NCBI RefSeq assembly: GCF_002443255.2
Contig: NW_019211454.1
Span: forward strand, 11,430,248 to 11,494,247
Direction: 5' to 3'
From: Varroa destructor
Taxonomy: Eukaryota > Arthropoda > Arachnida > Mesostigmata > Varroidae
DNA: 64,000 nucleotides
Below the pieces are notes generated by a model. It saw only the letters and a program-made list of their open reading frames with translations. It made no database searches and was not told the origin of the DNA. Position 1 is the first letter of the stretch; every line of letters starts with the position of its first letter. Shown here piece by piece: positions 1 through 13,659 of the stretch. A program made the translations under genes and the position numbers.

Positions 1-3000
1 TAGCAATTTCTAGAAAATAGATTGTAGGGGTTGCCGTAAACTATATTTTAGCGCGATTTTTAAAGAATTTTTTCTTTCTTTCTTTCTGGCAGTCTAGTAT
101 CTATATAGAGGTTTATGTAGAGGAGGTATTTCTTGTTACCAGTCAATTGATCTAGATGAGTTAAGTAGGAATGCTCTACGTTTTCATATATCTGAAATGG
201 ATACTTTGGAGTGAAAATGGCAGAAAGCAAATGTAAAATCTGTTTTCCCCGTGCGGCAATGAGCTAAGGATCTGAATAGAAAAAATTTCAAGCGGTTTTT
301 ACGCGATATATATAGATCTCATATAGATCAATTGTAAGATTAAGGCTGATATGGCAAACTCTTTAGTGGCACAATAGCCTTCTTTCCAGTATTCATCCGC
401 CGACGTAGCGCAAACGAATAATTGACTGTGTTTATTACATTTGTTGAATGCAGGTGTTTATTTCAAGTATAAATGAATATTTTATATTTTTCATTGCTTG
501 CGTCGATTAGCACTCGTGTAGTAAGTCTATTCTTACGACAAATTTGTACCCTATGGGTCGACAATAAAACCCGTGATGCCTATATGTGATGGCTAGTTAA
601 TGCCTCTTATGTCAGGGGGACCAATGCGCACCTCTAATTGTATAGTTTCAGTAGCGAGTTCAAGGTGTGTCCTCCAATGGGGAGTCCATTATCAACTGTA
701 TTTTATCATAGCGAACATGGCACGCCGACAGCAAGCGAAGCAAATGTCCCGTATGCAAACCTCTATAAGTCACATAACTAGCCTCGTACCTCGAATCTTC
801 TTGTATGTCAAACTATGGTACGTATGCAATGATATTTCATTTTTGTAAGTACGGAACAGTTTCGTGCATTCACGATCCATGATACGTAACGTTACTATGT
901 AAATGGACGCTACACTAGTTCGAAGCCTAGACTAGTTATTGCCTATGGGGGCAAGAAAGCACATAGAAACCAAATCATGGAAAGTAGGTTTGGTGAAGAT
1001 GTTATGCAAGTCCTTCACTTAAAAGTATGAGCCATTTACAAAGTTTACCACAACCAGAAATTATTATGCAAATAAAAAAAATTAATACTAAATATAGCTT
1101 TATTAAATATACTTTCAACTGATTTAGACATTAATCTACTGCAGATATCCGAGTTACGCCTGTTATCAAGTCAAATTAGGACAGCCATACCAGGCTGCAT
1201 GACCGATGCCAAAAGGGAGACGAAGTGCAGGACGTAGCATTGTTGTCTGCGATCCCAGTTGCCAGAGTTTCTTTTCCATGCACTAATCGTTACCTCCCTG
1301 CCAAAATAGCGCTCTGGCAATTTTAGTTCGTTTTAAGAAATTGAAAAATATACCGCAGTGAGATAATGACACGGTAATTCGTGTCTTAATTTACCGGAGC
1401 AACGTAATACTGCTATTGATATGATTCTACTAACATCTTGCTTCATCCGGGTGCTGGCGCCAACTGAATTATCAGTGCCCAGCTTTTACTACAGACTCCG
1501 ATCCGTGTTGATCTGTACTGCATGATCGCTTTTAGAGACCCTCTTCTCGCTGACCGCTAAAAGCTTAAATAGGACTAAATCATCGAACGAGATATAGCGT
1601 TTTAGCAGAGTTGTATTCCGACAAAAATGCTTAAATATACTGCTTTTCGTATACTACGATTACTGACGCGAAATGTACCTAGTTTCCACGATGACCTTTT
1701 TTTTTTTTACCTCGGCGACTTGCATACGCTACACGTAGATGTACATCGTCGTAGTAGATGAATTGTTTTGCAATATCGTTGCGAGAAAAGCGATAGTGCC
1801 GGCAGTAAATCAGCGCTCCATTATCTCTTACTCCCGATACGAGATCCGTTACCAACGAACATGTTTCCTTCCTTGCCCCTTCCTTGATTTTTCATTCTCC
1901 TATAATTTAGTATTGGTTAATCATTATGCTGACACTGCGATAAAGTAAAGTGCCTACTATCATCTACTTATCAGATCTACTTAGGTTTGCTATTGCCATG
2001 ACAAGCCTATACATGTTGTGTTACACCAAAGGTAAATGGCGCGATTTGGTAGCTTTAACGACGACGTCATGGTATTCAAGGTGCCGCTGACACTGATTGA
2101 TATTGAGAAACAATAATATCGTGCATTATTTTTCGTTTTGTCTCAAATTGATGCTAAATTCTTCAGCTATACACGATCTACGATTTTTATAAGAATATCT
2201 CGATTAGGACGGAAATCGTTCCGAGGTATTTTCATGGAAATGAACTCATAGAGGAGAGTCAGACAGTGGGTTGTCTTCTGAGTAAAAATTCATAACAAAA
2301 ATTATATCTACCCTTGCAAATTAAGCCGCTGTTGCAACTGATTCAATAACAAGATGAATATTTGTTGTAGATAGTTTTATTACTATTACCAGGTGAATTG
2401 GAGGAAAACCAATCAAATTTTAATCGAAATTGCTTATTGACCCCCTGAAGCTATATTCGTAATTGTTAGAGCTTTGTAGCTGTGATCCGATTTACGTGCT
2501 GAAGGCGTGCTGAACAAGAGGCCATTTGACGAACGAAGGAAGGCATTTACAATAATTCCCCGTAGTGCTATATATTCCACTAAATAAAAGCTTTCCTCAA
2601 CTGCGTGCCTTATTTCAATGTACATATAAATCTCCGATGTATACATTTTTTATCGGGTTAGATGATTATTTTAGAGAAAAAAAGGGAACAGAGAATCCAT
2701 TCTCATGCCGACTAATAATAAATACTTAAACTATATATAAATAAATACTCCTAAGCTGCATGAGATTAAGAAGTATCTAATTTTTATAAATGGAAATTAA
2801 CCATTTTTGGACACCGCGTATATTTACTCTAATTGGAAGCAAATTGTAGACCACTTCCTTATTCACGTACTAGTTTTTACATGTGCTAGATTTTTATCTC
2901 TATTATTTTACCAATATCTTACTTCAATAGTTTGTGATAGGGTTAGCCTGTTAGTTGGAGTTCGATTAATTGTCTAAAGATAAAAACTTTGCAGTTACGG

Positions 3001-4536
3001 AGAGTAGTTCCTGTGTAGTTATGTACACAGCTGTACCACCTTGTTTTTATACTGTACATACCTTAAATGTAAGCACAGTGTTTATTACCAATACTCAAGC
3101 AGCATTGTCAACAAAAAATTGTTTCTTATTAGAGCTCTATTTCTCTAAGAGTCTGACATTACGTCGGAAACCGTTTTTACCGTTTATTGTAAACTGAACA
3201 CGATGATAACCAAACGTAAACGGAATTCTACATATGGAACTCCCTCGCTTAATGCTTCAGTGCGCTATACATAGAATGCATTACAGCCATTAACTGTATA
3301 CAATGAGCGTCTTCTTGTCCATCTGTTTATCATTCACACGAATATATTTCGTTAGGATAACATTGGTGCAAATTCGCTGCTGAGCTCCATTTGCTTGCCT
3401 TCGAAACTTCATAACCTTGCCAGGAGGGCCACAGCAAGATCTCTACCAAGAGACTTACATTTAGAGGAGATGCACCCTTATCAACAAATGCATCAGGAGA
3501 ACTTCAGCGCTTTCAAAGAAGAACCGATTTGCTTCAATACATCAGTATAGGTGACAAGACTTCGGTGTCAGGATATGACATGTAAAAAAACAAATAGTCC
3601 GAATATCGCTTCAAGGGCTGGATTGGATCGAAGAAAAGTCTACAGAAGATCTTGGTCAGCAACCGAGCATTTGCTTTCCCCTGGGGGTGATGGTATAGTT
3701 GTGCATTCTAAATGTATGTCAGAGGGTACTACCTTTGTGAAAAATATAGCTGAAACGTTTTGAAGAGATCACTTCATGCTTTTCGTCAGGACAATCTTGA
3801 ACTCTTGTTCTGCTCGTATCGAGTTGCTTGCAGAAAAACTAAACGCTTTTGTTACCTCTGTCTTTACTGAGTCTAAAGACAGCTAAAGACAGTGATGAAA
3901 GGAATTAAAAGATAGAGCGAGGTTCTATTTTTACGACCGACTTCGAAAAGCGTTTTCTGGACTGGAAAAAGCAGTGATACATATGTACTATGTCCGGCGG
4001 AGATTACGTCAAAGGGGATAACAGGGATTTGGATGATTGAGGCACGTGAGGTTTGTATAATTAGAAAATGTATTACTTTTTCCACGGCAGATTTTCGAAG
4101 TTTCGGCTTTCTGTCGCGGACTATATCGTTAACTATCTCCATAAGAGAAGTTCATTGGCGCTAAGTCTAGAAAATGGCAAGAATATTCTACGGGGCCGCT
4201 TCGTCCAACTTATCTGTTTCGAAAATTCTCATCAAGATACACTTTTACATCATGATGATAGTGTGCAGGTACGTTGCTCTGTCGGAAATGAAATTTATTT
4301 TCACCGAAGTTCTAATCATTCCGTTTAATTTGAACGTAGCTTCGTTGTTTTAAATAATTTTCTCCGAAACTGCGCATCCTCTTTATATTTTTCCAAGTAC
4401 CACTCTAAAAATTGTCCAGACCATCGTATTTTTTTGGCCGCACCAAGGTTTGTTTACAAATATGTGAATAATTTACAAATGCCTCACTTTTATCCAATCA
4501 ATTACCGCAAGTTACGACAGTGTATATATTTTTTTA

Positions 4537-4538
<2 letters not shown>

Positions 4539-4567
<29 letters not shown>
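4539..4567. repeat. (TA)n microsatellite
   Basis: An uninterrupted TA dinucleotide run, visible directly in the sequence. It lies in the non-coding region upstream of the first visible exon. Confidence 0.95.
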
Positions 4568-4570
<3 letters not shown>

Positions 4571-4715
4571 CCGTGGCATAGATCCGGTCAAGCACGAAGC
4601 TGAATTCTGCTATTTGCTGTTGTCCAGTTCTAGTGGCTCAAACCGTAGAATGGCCTTAGCTAACCGACATGATCTTGCTTAGCGTATAGCAGCATCTCTA
4701 CCTATATCCAGCCGT

Positions 4716-4797
4716 ACACGCGTATCTCGTTGGTGTCTTGGAAAGTGTTTCAATTGTGGTAAGTTGCACCGATACCAGGTTCGAACCCGGGCATAGA
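4716..4797 (+). repeat. tRNA-like segment, possible tRNA-derived SINE head or tRNA relic
   Basis: The stretch GGTTCGAACCC at 4778-4788 matches the eukaryotic pol III B box (T-arm) well. About 50 bases upstream, TATCTCGTTGG at 4723-4733 is an imperfect A box at a tRNA-like distance. The T-stem (CCAGG/CCGGG around a TTCGAAC loop) has one mismatch, and the D-stem and acceptor stem do not pair convincingly. It is therefore not an intact tRNA gene; a decayed tRNA or SINE head fits better. A perfect hairpin lies a little downstream at 4904-4925. Confidence 0.3.
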
Positions 4798-7700
4798 CAG
4801 ACAGACGTCGTTTCGCCTGTTTTATTGGGTCGCCTCTGTGATCGCTGTTATTGTTGTTGGGTAGCGTGCAGTTTCAAACGTTGCCAGGGAAAACTGTCGC
4901 GGACGTTGTTGTCAGTGCAACAACGACAATTAGTTATAAGCGCGTCTTTTTAAATGTCAAGCACGCGCGTGTGGTTCGGAGGGACTAGATTCGATGGCCG
5001 AATGCAACACCACATTCTAGCAAAAGTGTCGATGCATAAGAAACTGTTTACGTCGACCCAACCAATATTAACTGCGCTGTGCCTGTTCGGGTTAACCCAA
5101 CTTCATAAGCCCAAAATTGGTTCGATATGACCAAGTGTATCTCTGGCGCCGACATCTGCGTTTGACTTATGCGTTGAGCTTTCAACAATAATGGCAGCCG
5201 ACAGATCACAAGCTATGATGGCACTGGCAGTATTATGAAAACTTTTTTAGGTAGCCACTACAAGATATTGCTGATTAATAACTTCTTTAGTTAGTACGAG
5301 GATATAGCGATTGTGTGACTTGAAGATTATGGGATGGCCTCTGCAATGGTGACCCTATCAGGGCTGTTTGATTATAAATATATTGTTATAAAAAACAATT
5401 CAGTTACTGGTCGGAGGTGGGTTCCACGTTTGTAATTAGCGTATGTTTGAATATGTCCATGTTAAATATATGCATACCTACATAACAACACTACGATTTA
5501 ACTAAGTTCACCAGGTGTGTAATTCTATTTCAGACTCAATATATTTTTTTTTTTGGATATGATTCAAATAAAAACATGTAGCCAGTAGGACAATAATTTT
5601 TCGCAGTCCTCTAACGAGTAGAAACGTTTTCGACTGTTTCATTTGTAGAAAATAGTAGTGTTTTGTTATTACTACTGTGAATGCTAAACTACGGGCAGTC
5701 GGTCACCGTATTTCCGTGATTTTCTATACTATGGGTAGTAATTAATTTAGCAACAGTTCATTGTGTCTACCAGATACTAATGATGATACGGGTGGCGTAG
5801 TGACTGACGCGCGTATTCCTAAGTGTGTCACATATGCGCTTATAGTTGACTTCAGCGGTTATGATGACAGGTGATTATCTGCCATTTGAAGATCTATTCA
5901 AGCTAGGCCTTCTAGTGAAGACAACATTCTCTTGGTATGCCGAAGAAATTATTCCAAGCATTTAATATGAAACGAAAACAGCCGGAGGCTTTAGCCAAAG
6001 AAATCGGTTGAAAATTACTGCCGCTTATACCGGGGCGATCAACTATTTGTTTGATTATTTCTGTCCTATGATGTTGTAATGAAAACGCCCCTCGCAATAA
6101 AAAAATGGCATACAGCTTTAGTGGGCTCATACTACCTGTTCGCTTCTTGCGTCTGTTGTGGGGTCAATGATAGCTAATAAATCGAATATCAGTCAAATAA
6201 AAACACTAAATGGGAAAACATGACCAGTACTAAAAACCAGCAGTGGTCTGTACGTGAGAGCTAATCAAGTAGACTGATGCGCGCTTTCCACAACAACTTA
6301 CACAAATGAATGGCAACGAGTTTAGCAATAGCGCCCCACCACAATAGGCGGTTAGTTACGATATGAGTGCTCTTTTCGGAAACACCGTGACTATTTTTAT
6401 GGAAAATTTTTTGTTCGTATCATGCATAAGTCTTGGCGGCAGAACATTGCTATTTGCTCAACCCTGAAGGCCACCTATCTTTAGGCCATATTTAGTATTG
6501 GTTACGCAGACACAAAGAAAAAGCAGCTTCACGATATAAATTTCCTCAAAAGCCAAATGCTCAGCTACCTCTTTATCACACAATAAATGAAGGACGATTT
6601 GTCCTGTCATGCTACACCTGATCAATAGAGTTCAAACAGTCGCACTATAGATAAGGGCGTATCAGAAGGGTCGTTACGATAAGTAGATAAAAATAACACC
6701 AAATTACAATGGATCGAAGCTTCTATTCTGCAATGCGGAAAACATCATAGTTTTGGCTAAAACACATATGCGATTCGGGGTTCATATCTGGAACATTTAC
6801 TCGTTTCTGTTGTAGGTAGATATTGCCTGCATAAAGTATCCAGTTTTGCGAAAATTTCCTAGAGAAACGGTTCATACTGTCAAGAATCGCTGCTAAAGGC
6901 CAATAATGCGACGAGCAAAAGAAATCTCTATGAAACATATACGTATCAACACATATGTCACGAAAAGGTATATACTTGTCAAGATAGCACCGGAATGCCC
7001 GTACATTGCTGAGATGTAAATTTTTTTCAAGCATCGTTTTTGTAGGCACACGTCCGAAAGTAAACACCAGTAAAAATTATCCTAGGTGTCCGAGTTAAAC
7101 CTCTGGGGTCGGGGGGGGGCACTGAGCAACTCGCGGCCAGGCAACACAACCGGCAGTACAGATTAAAAATTTAATCTCTGACTCAACTTTGATTATGTCG
7201 AGAGAAGAAGATTAACAGTGATAATGACGAGAGTAAAGGACTGAATTGATAACGTGCGCTATTTGATATGCATTAACAGTCAAGCCCAGCACAGAAGATA
7301 AACAAAAAAACCGCAAGTATGACTTCTTTAGAATCGAGGCACATGTAAGATGCATGTGAATGGTCTTACGCGATTGCATTTTCTCTTACTTTATGGCTTA
7401 ACCGAGGGAGGTTTTATTATATTTGATATGACATCTAATTAGTATGGGCTAATCTTACCTAAGGGTTTTCTTACGCAAAGGTATTCTCCTATCTAGCCTA
7501 CTAATGATAATATTATCGTGATAGTGGAACAGATGGGTCAAGGGAAATCGAATGAAAAACAAGCAGAGCGTCGATTATTTATTTCTATCCGTACGAGTGG
7601 CGAATATAAACGCTAAAAAAGGAAGCTAACGATTGTGCGTGCAGAGGTAGAAACATGAAGATTATCTTACGGAATATAAAACTAGACCAAACGAAGACAT

Positions 7701-8444
7701 TCGAATTAAACATTTTAGCGTGCAGTTAGAAATCTTCCGTCACGGTGCAGCGTAAGAAGGCTACACGAAGATGCGTATATTTTGTGGTTATTTCCTTCGT
7801 TAATGTTTGGCCCTGGAATATAACAATTTTAGATTGTGTTGTCTTTATATGTGCGTGTTTTAGTTATTACTTTTTACGTAAGATATCGTATTTTACCCAG
7901 AACATTTTGTTGATGCCTTATCATAGGGCTTCTTTTTGAAATAATTTAAAATTAATTAAAAAAAGAAAACGAAATTTTCTTTAAAGATGTCCCTCTTCCT
8001 GACGATTATAGTACTTAAACTGTATAATTTTGATATGCGTATAATAGCTACTCCTACAGAAATAGTCCTGACGTGGCATTTTTGTTGGGATAGTCTAAAA
8101 ACTACAATCTATTTTTCGAACTTCTGTTTTTAAGGTCAATAAGTCTCGGCATCTCTATTTTAGACTGGTACGAAGGTTTATATCACACCATGGGTCACCC
8201 TAAAGCGTTTTGGACAATAGGCCCAGCACGTGGCATCTTAATCGCACGTCAAGTACCATTCATGCCTATGTAATTTCGTTGAGAAATATATTTAACAGAA
8301 TATTTTTATAGTCACGAGTAACAGTTACAACTAGCTATTCGATTATCTGTCCCATTTAACACTAGAACACACGAGAAGCAACTAGAACTTAGCGGAGCGG
8401 ACTATTAGTTGAATGGTATTTTCTCTTCTTCCCTTTTTTTGCAG

Positions 8445-8567
8445 TGATGGATGCCATGGGCAAGCCATCATCGGGTCTTGCCTCAGGAACGATCGCCGAT
8501 CTTGGCAACTATGACCAGTGTCTTGCAGTGGAAGCTCCAGATGGTGACCAGGACATCGATTTTACTG
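8445..8567 (+). CDS. nrf-6-like exon a: start of NRF domain
   Basis: A pyrimidine-rich tract ending in GCAG precedes 8445, and GTAAGT follows 8567. The exon enters in phase 1 (one base supplied by an upstream exon) and leaves in phase 1. It encodes residues 1-41, including DAMGKPSSGL, the family's hallmark 'DA-x-GK-x-P/S-SG' block, then LGNYDQC, the equivalent of the family's 'LG-x-Y-x-x-C'. The ATG at 8447 is an internal Met, since family members have a signal peptide and further residues before this block. It is not taken as the true start. Confidence 0.9.
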
Positions 8568-11500
8568 GTAAGTCGGGTGGTCAGATTTTACCCGTTGACC
8601 GCATGATGTTAAACTACGAAGGTGAGAGAAGTGACAAAAATTTCTGTTGTTATCCTGCAATGCTTAGAAAATAGATAGTCAATAGGGCACTAACTGAGGA
8701 ATAGTACGAACTAAATCGTATTTTCGACAAGATAAGTTTTAGTTACGTTTTTTTCAATCGTAATAAAATGTTCGATAGAATTGGTTATGTGGTATCACTG
8801 AATAAATGAAGCTGCAATATTAACATCTTCACTTCTGGCTATATCAAAGGTTTTTGTACGATTTATCTTTCAAGTGAATGTTTTTTGAGTGATCCTTTCT
8901 TCTCTAGGCGTATATAAGGCTCTAGGTTTAGAGCCCCATTATAAGTTCCCTTAAGTGCCTTTAATTATATTCTTACTATTATTTGAACACCAAACTAACT
9001 ATTTTTAACGTGTTTCATATAGACTTCATGTGGATGACTTAAAACTTTACGTGTTTAAAATCATGGTTAAAAATCTGGAGTTTTTGGTGTTGCCTCACTT
9101 TTATATTAGTTGACTCCTAATTGATTGTGTGCAATCGGAATTAACTTCATAAGATCATCGATTTAGCTTTGAAAACTTTTTTTTTTCTCATAAAACGGGT
9201 TGCATAACTTTATAAAATTACTTCACCACTTTTAAGTCGGGCACTTTCATCTCGGAAAGCAGATGGACGCTATGCGGCTATTTCAAGTTCTGTGTTTCAA
9301 GCCTTGATGCTGAATGTTAGACATAGAATTCAGGCAAGTATCCTCACCTCAAAAAATCTTCACATATTGAGAACTTGAACAGTATTACGAAGAAATTTTT
9401 AGGCACTTAAGTTGGAAGCCAGTGAAGTGGCGAATCTTTTATTTTCATCCAGCTATACAAAATGATCTCCTGTGAAAAAAATCGTCAGCTAACATCGTGG
9501 TCGTAATTATTAACTTTGTAACCTAGTTTTCTTAATGAACGCAAATTTGACCAACCTTATGAGCCGGTAATGTAAATCAAATGATGAGGTAAATCTGTTT
9601 AAGTAAAAGGAAAATACCTCCACTTGAGTAGAGCTCAAATCTAACACATATTATCCATAAATTAAATAGATTTGACCGGCAAACTCCAGTCCTTTCCAGT
9701 AATTGACTCTAAACTGTATCTTCGATAAGCGGTCTTGGTGCCACTGCATATGATTGCCTCAAAGATACGACATAACTGGATGGTCTAATGTGAGCAATCT
9801 GGAGATCATTAGGTTAGAATTGGTAATCCCGCTCCTGCCACATCACACATGCGTTATATAAATTTCTTTTAGGTCTTCGCATGGTCATTATTATTATTAT
9901 GACGGATAAATATTACCACCTTTCACTAATAACAGGTGCACGACCGGCGGCTGACATTCAAGCAGAGTTGGACAGTGGCTCCACCTGTCGCCTTGAGGCT
10001 ATACCATACCGTATGCCACCTATGTACGATTACGTGACGCCCTATACATTTTTAAGTTTCTTGTTCGTTTTCACTAATTTTCGTCGAAAACACCTTAATT
10101 GCTTTCAATGCGCGTCATCATCTTCTCTTACTAAAGTCCAGTATTAACAGTTAATTACATTTGACACGACTTAACCAAGCCTTCATTACTTCATTAAGCA
10201 TCTGCATTTGGCTAAGAAAAAGGGAACGACGAAAAGTAAAAATAGGACGATCACGGCCTCATCTGGCTTCCATTTTGCTGTCAGTAATTAAATGGGGCGA
10301 CCTTAAGCTATACATAAATTCATACAGCAGTGAACAAAATCTGCAGACCATAAGCAAAGGCGGACAGTACATTAAGCCTGCTGGGCACAGTTACGTGCAT
10401 TAGAATTGATCTAGAAGTTGAGTGGTCACTAACAAAGTGTCTTTATAGAATTTCGATTACATAAACATGGCGTGTATCTTCAAAGTGAGCGGTTAATATC
10501 CGTCATTGGACATGTTTAATGTACACTTTAACATACAAAAACTGCTGAACGTATCGCTTCGGTGAGGATACTTTGCATAGCATTTCCTGTGGTGGGCCTT
10601 CTTGTTTCCCGCACTGTTGCTTCGACTATAGATGGTTTACGACTGGTCACGTTCACTATCGTGCCATTCTAACAAAGACGTTCGAAGTAGGCGAACTATA
10701 CGGAGCTGCGATTTTCGTCGAAGGACGTATCATTAATTATTCGTTATTCATATGAAGTAAGGGGCAAAATGAATAAAAAAAAAAACAACAAAAAAAACAA
10801 AAGAGGTGTGAATGAATGAAATGTTCTGTATAGACAACTTTGAACCGGCTCTACGTAATTGACTAAAATGTTTTCATTGTGTATTTAGCAGATTATTTTC
10901 GATATCTTGTCATTTTTTTCGATCAGCGAAAATTCTGACTTGATAATATTATAACCAAGATGGTAGTACATATCCAGCAGTTGCTGCTATGTGGGCTTAG
11001 ATGGTCTTATTAGGAAATCGTTGTAGACGCGTCGTGTGGCTCTCTAAATGTCAGAACACTTGAAATTAGCCCATGAACACGTAGTTCGGTTCGGTTCGGT
11101 AGCTCTTTTATTCGATAAGCAGCAGAGTTATTGCTCATTAGGAATAAGCTCTATTGAATTCAGTGTTTGAACAACTTCCCGAACGTTAGATTTTCGCATT
11201 TAATTTAAAATATCTAAATAGATTTACGGTCTAGGCCGGAGTAGACAAATCTCGAACTATATGTTGAATTACATGTAATGAATATAGATTTAGTTGTAAC
11301 TTTTTCGTCATCGATGGCGCATCCTTTTTCCGGTTGTTTTGCCCCTGTCTCTAAAACACTGTAAATTGCGGATCTGACATATAAGCGTTACGCATGTATA
11401 GTACGATACCTACAATGAAATACAGTGATAGGAAGTGATAATTTCAATTGCTCCTTTCTGCATCGTCTATTTGGGAAGGTTTGACGCGGACGAATGAAAA

Positions 11501-12132
11501 ATGATTACCTACCCATTTACGGCAGATAGCCTGTAACACAGAACCACTTTGACAGTTTGGTCTGCTGTAGTTCGCTCTATTTTTCGCATGACGTGCAGCG
11601 CTCGCGTGCCCTTGGGACTCGGTCGTGCCGAGTAGATTTCGCGCGTCGCATCTTTGGTGACGTAGTCAGCAAATATCGAAGTGGCTCAACGTCTGCACGC
11701 TATAAAAAAGTGATCATACAGAAAGTGTTTGTGCATATGTCCAGCCATGAAAATTGTGACCAAACAGCAGACATGAAAACATAGCGTTCTTGTCCGTCAA
11801 GTAAAAGCTAGCTCAAAGGCATCGTGTACAATATTTGAACATATATCATAATGCTTATGTGCGTGTGCTAATGTAATTTGTGGCGCTGCTTCTGTACGCG
11901 ATAGGGACTTTGAAGCATTTCTGTGAGGCGTACCTAAGTGACCTTTAACACCGTCATAGATTACAATTTTTTTTGTTTTTGTTATTACTAATATGGCGAT
12001 TAATGTCTCTAGCGTATATGATTGAAACTATTTCGAGCTGGACACAAGTTAATGTTTACGTTATCGTTCTTTGATTGTTTAGCATTTTACCGCATTTATG
12101 TCGTTCCTCTTGGACATACCCTATTATTCGGC

Positions 12133-12194
<62 letters not shown>

Positions 12195-13598
12195 AGTTAC
12201 AAAAAGCGTAGGGAATTATGGTTTATGTTTAGTACGTTCACGACAAAGGGTGATTACGGTCATAAATTCACCGCTATTCCTAAGAGGGGGTAATATTTGA
12301 GCGTTATTGTAGTATATGGCATGTCGCCATCAAGTCAATATTAAATAAGCTCGTATGATTGTAGGAACCTTAAATATTCAGCTCAAGTAATGCCCAGTAC
12401 TATATGTAAAAAAAAAATCTCCACGGTCGCTTACACAGCAAGAATATCATATGGAACAAGATGTAATGTAGAGATCATAGTTTAAAATAACTATTCAGAC
12501 CTCCTGCTGTGGTATTAATTTGTCTTCTCCGTAGAAAGGCAGTTTGCATCATATAAAAGCATCAAAGTTGTGCTAATATCTGATAGGTCGCACTACTTTT
12601 TGAATATCCAGGCTTAGTTAACTTTTATATTGTAGACGCCGTGATGTTTCTATGGGATAACAAAGGCGATAGATTGTATGAAAGTTACTCACTAGAGCTG
12701 TGACTTTACCCGTTCGCATTTTGAAGCAAGTTCAAAATATTGCCTCAAATAAAATGTAGGATTGCATATTCGATCCGTTCAAAACCTATCGTGTTATTGC
12801 TTGGTAAAATAGCTCGAAAAATAGCGATTTCTCACCCCTCGAGCGCCTAAAGAAGTCAAATGACAAACTGGGAGATAATTTATTATACTATAAGCACGAA
12901 ATAAATCATGTCCGCGCCCTGTTTCGAGCTTGAGCCACCTTAGGCTTAGCACATAGTAAGCAAACACGTCACCATTGCATCATCACCAAGACATATATAT
13001 CAGCATTCGTGCCGAAGCCTGCATAAAACCTTTTATAAACACAGTTACTATGTACGTACTAACTATCCAAAGATAGAACCGGATCAGTGGAGCAATGGCA
13101 GCAAATAACCAAAAACGCTCGTTAATTGCTGAGAGGCGACCTCGAAACTAGATTACCGTATTAGAAAATTCTACAGCACATACCACAGTTCTAACTTACC
13201 CACTACTAAAATCGTTTCCTTAGATAGTTTTTAAAATAGAACTTATTTCACGCGTCCGCTATGGCATCAAGATTTATTAGTTCGTACGGAAGGGGTTTCA
13301 TGCTGTATAGTGTAAAGACAGGTACACCTAATTAATCAAGAACTTTTCAGTAAGGCGCTCGTCTTAAAAGCCGCATGCGATCCGTTAGCGGCATACGCCT
13401 AGAGCTTTTGAACTGCCAGAACTTACGAAACATCATTTGTTGTTATGTTGCACTTGGAAACAGTCCGCTCGTGCAGTACTGAGCGATACAGATAATAGAC
13501 ATAGAATACAAATGGGCCTACCCTATTTTTAAGCCTTAGCCCAGATTTAATGTAAGGGGAGCATACCGATGTTGTAAATAGGCAAACGTATTCGTAAT

Positions 13599-13659
<61 letters not shown>

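Larger units (their letters stand above)
1..8444. other. Non-coding 5' region upstream of first visible nrf-6-like exon
   Basis: No recognisable exon was found in this stretch on either strand. Because the exon at 8445 begins with a strong acceptor in mid-codon, this DNA is probably intron of the same gene, with the signal-peptide exon further upstream. I looked for a phase-1 donor preceded by the family's usual Trp-Ala-containing end of that exon and saw none. Donor-like sites exist near 844, 2027, 4262 and 4753, but the sequence before them does not resemble the family. The stretch holds a TTTC microsatellite near 68-88, a (TA)n array at 4539-4567 and a tRNA-like segment at 4716-4797. Confidence 0.6.

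Noticed and set aside
1978..2027. Donor AAAG|GTAAAT in the phase needed by exon a
   Set aside because: The preceding residues do not resemble the family's N-terminal NRF segment and contain no conserved Trp.
8447..8449. ATG at the start of exon a as the gene's start codon
   Set aside because: A strong acceptor lies immediately before it, and family proteins have a signal peptide and more NRF domain upstream of this block.
12075..12293. ORF containing a long Tyr-Ile repeat
   Set aside because: Translation of a TA microsatellite.
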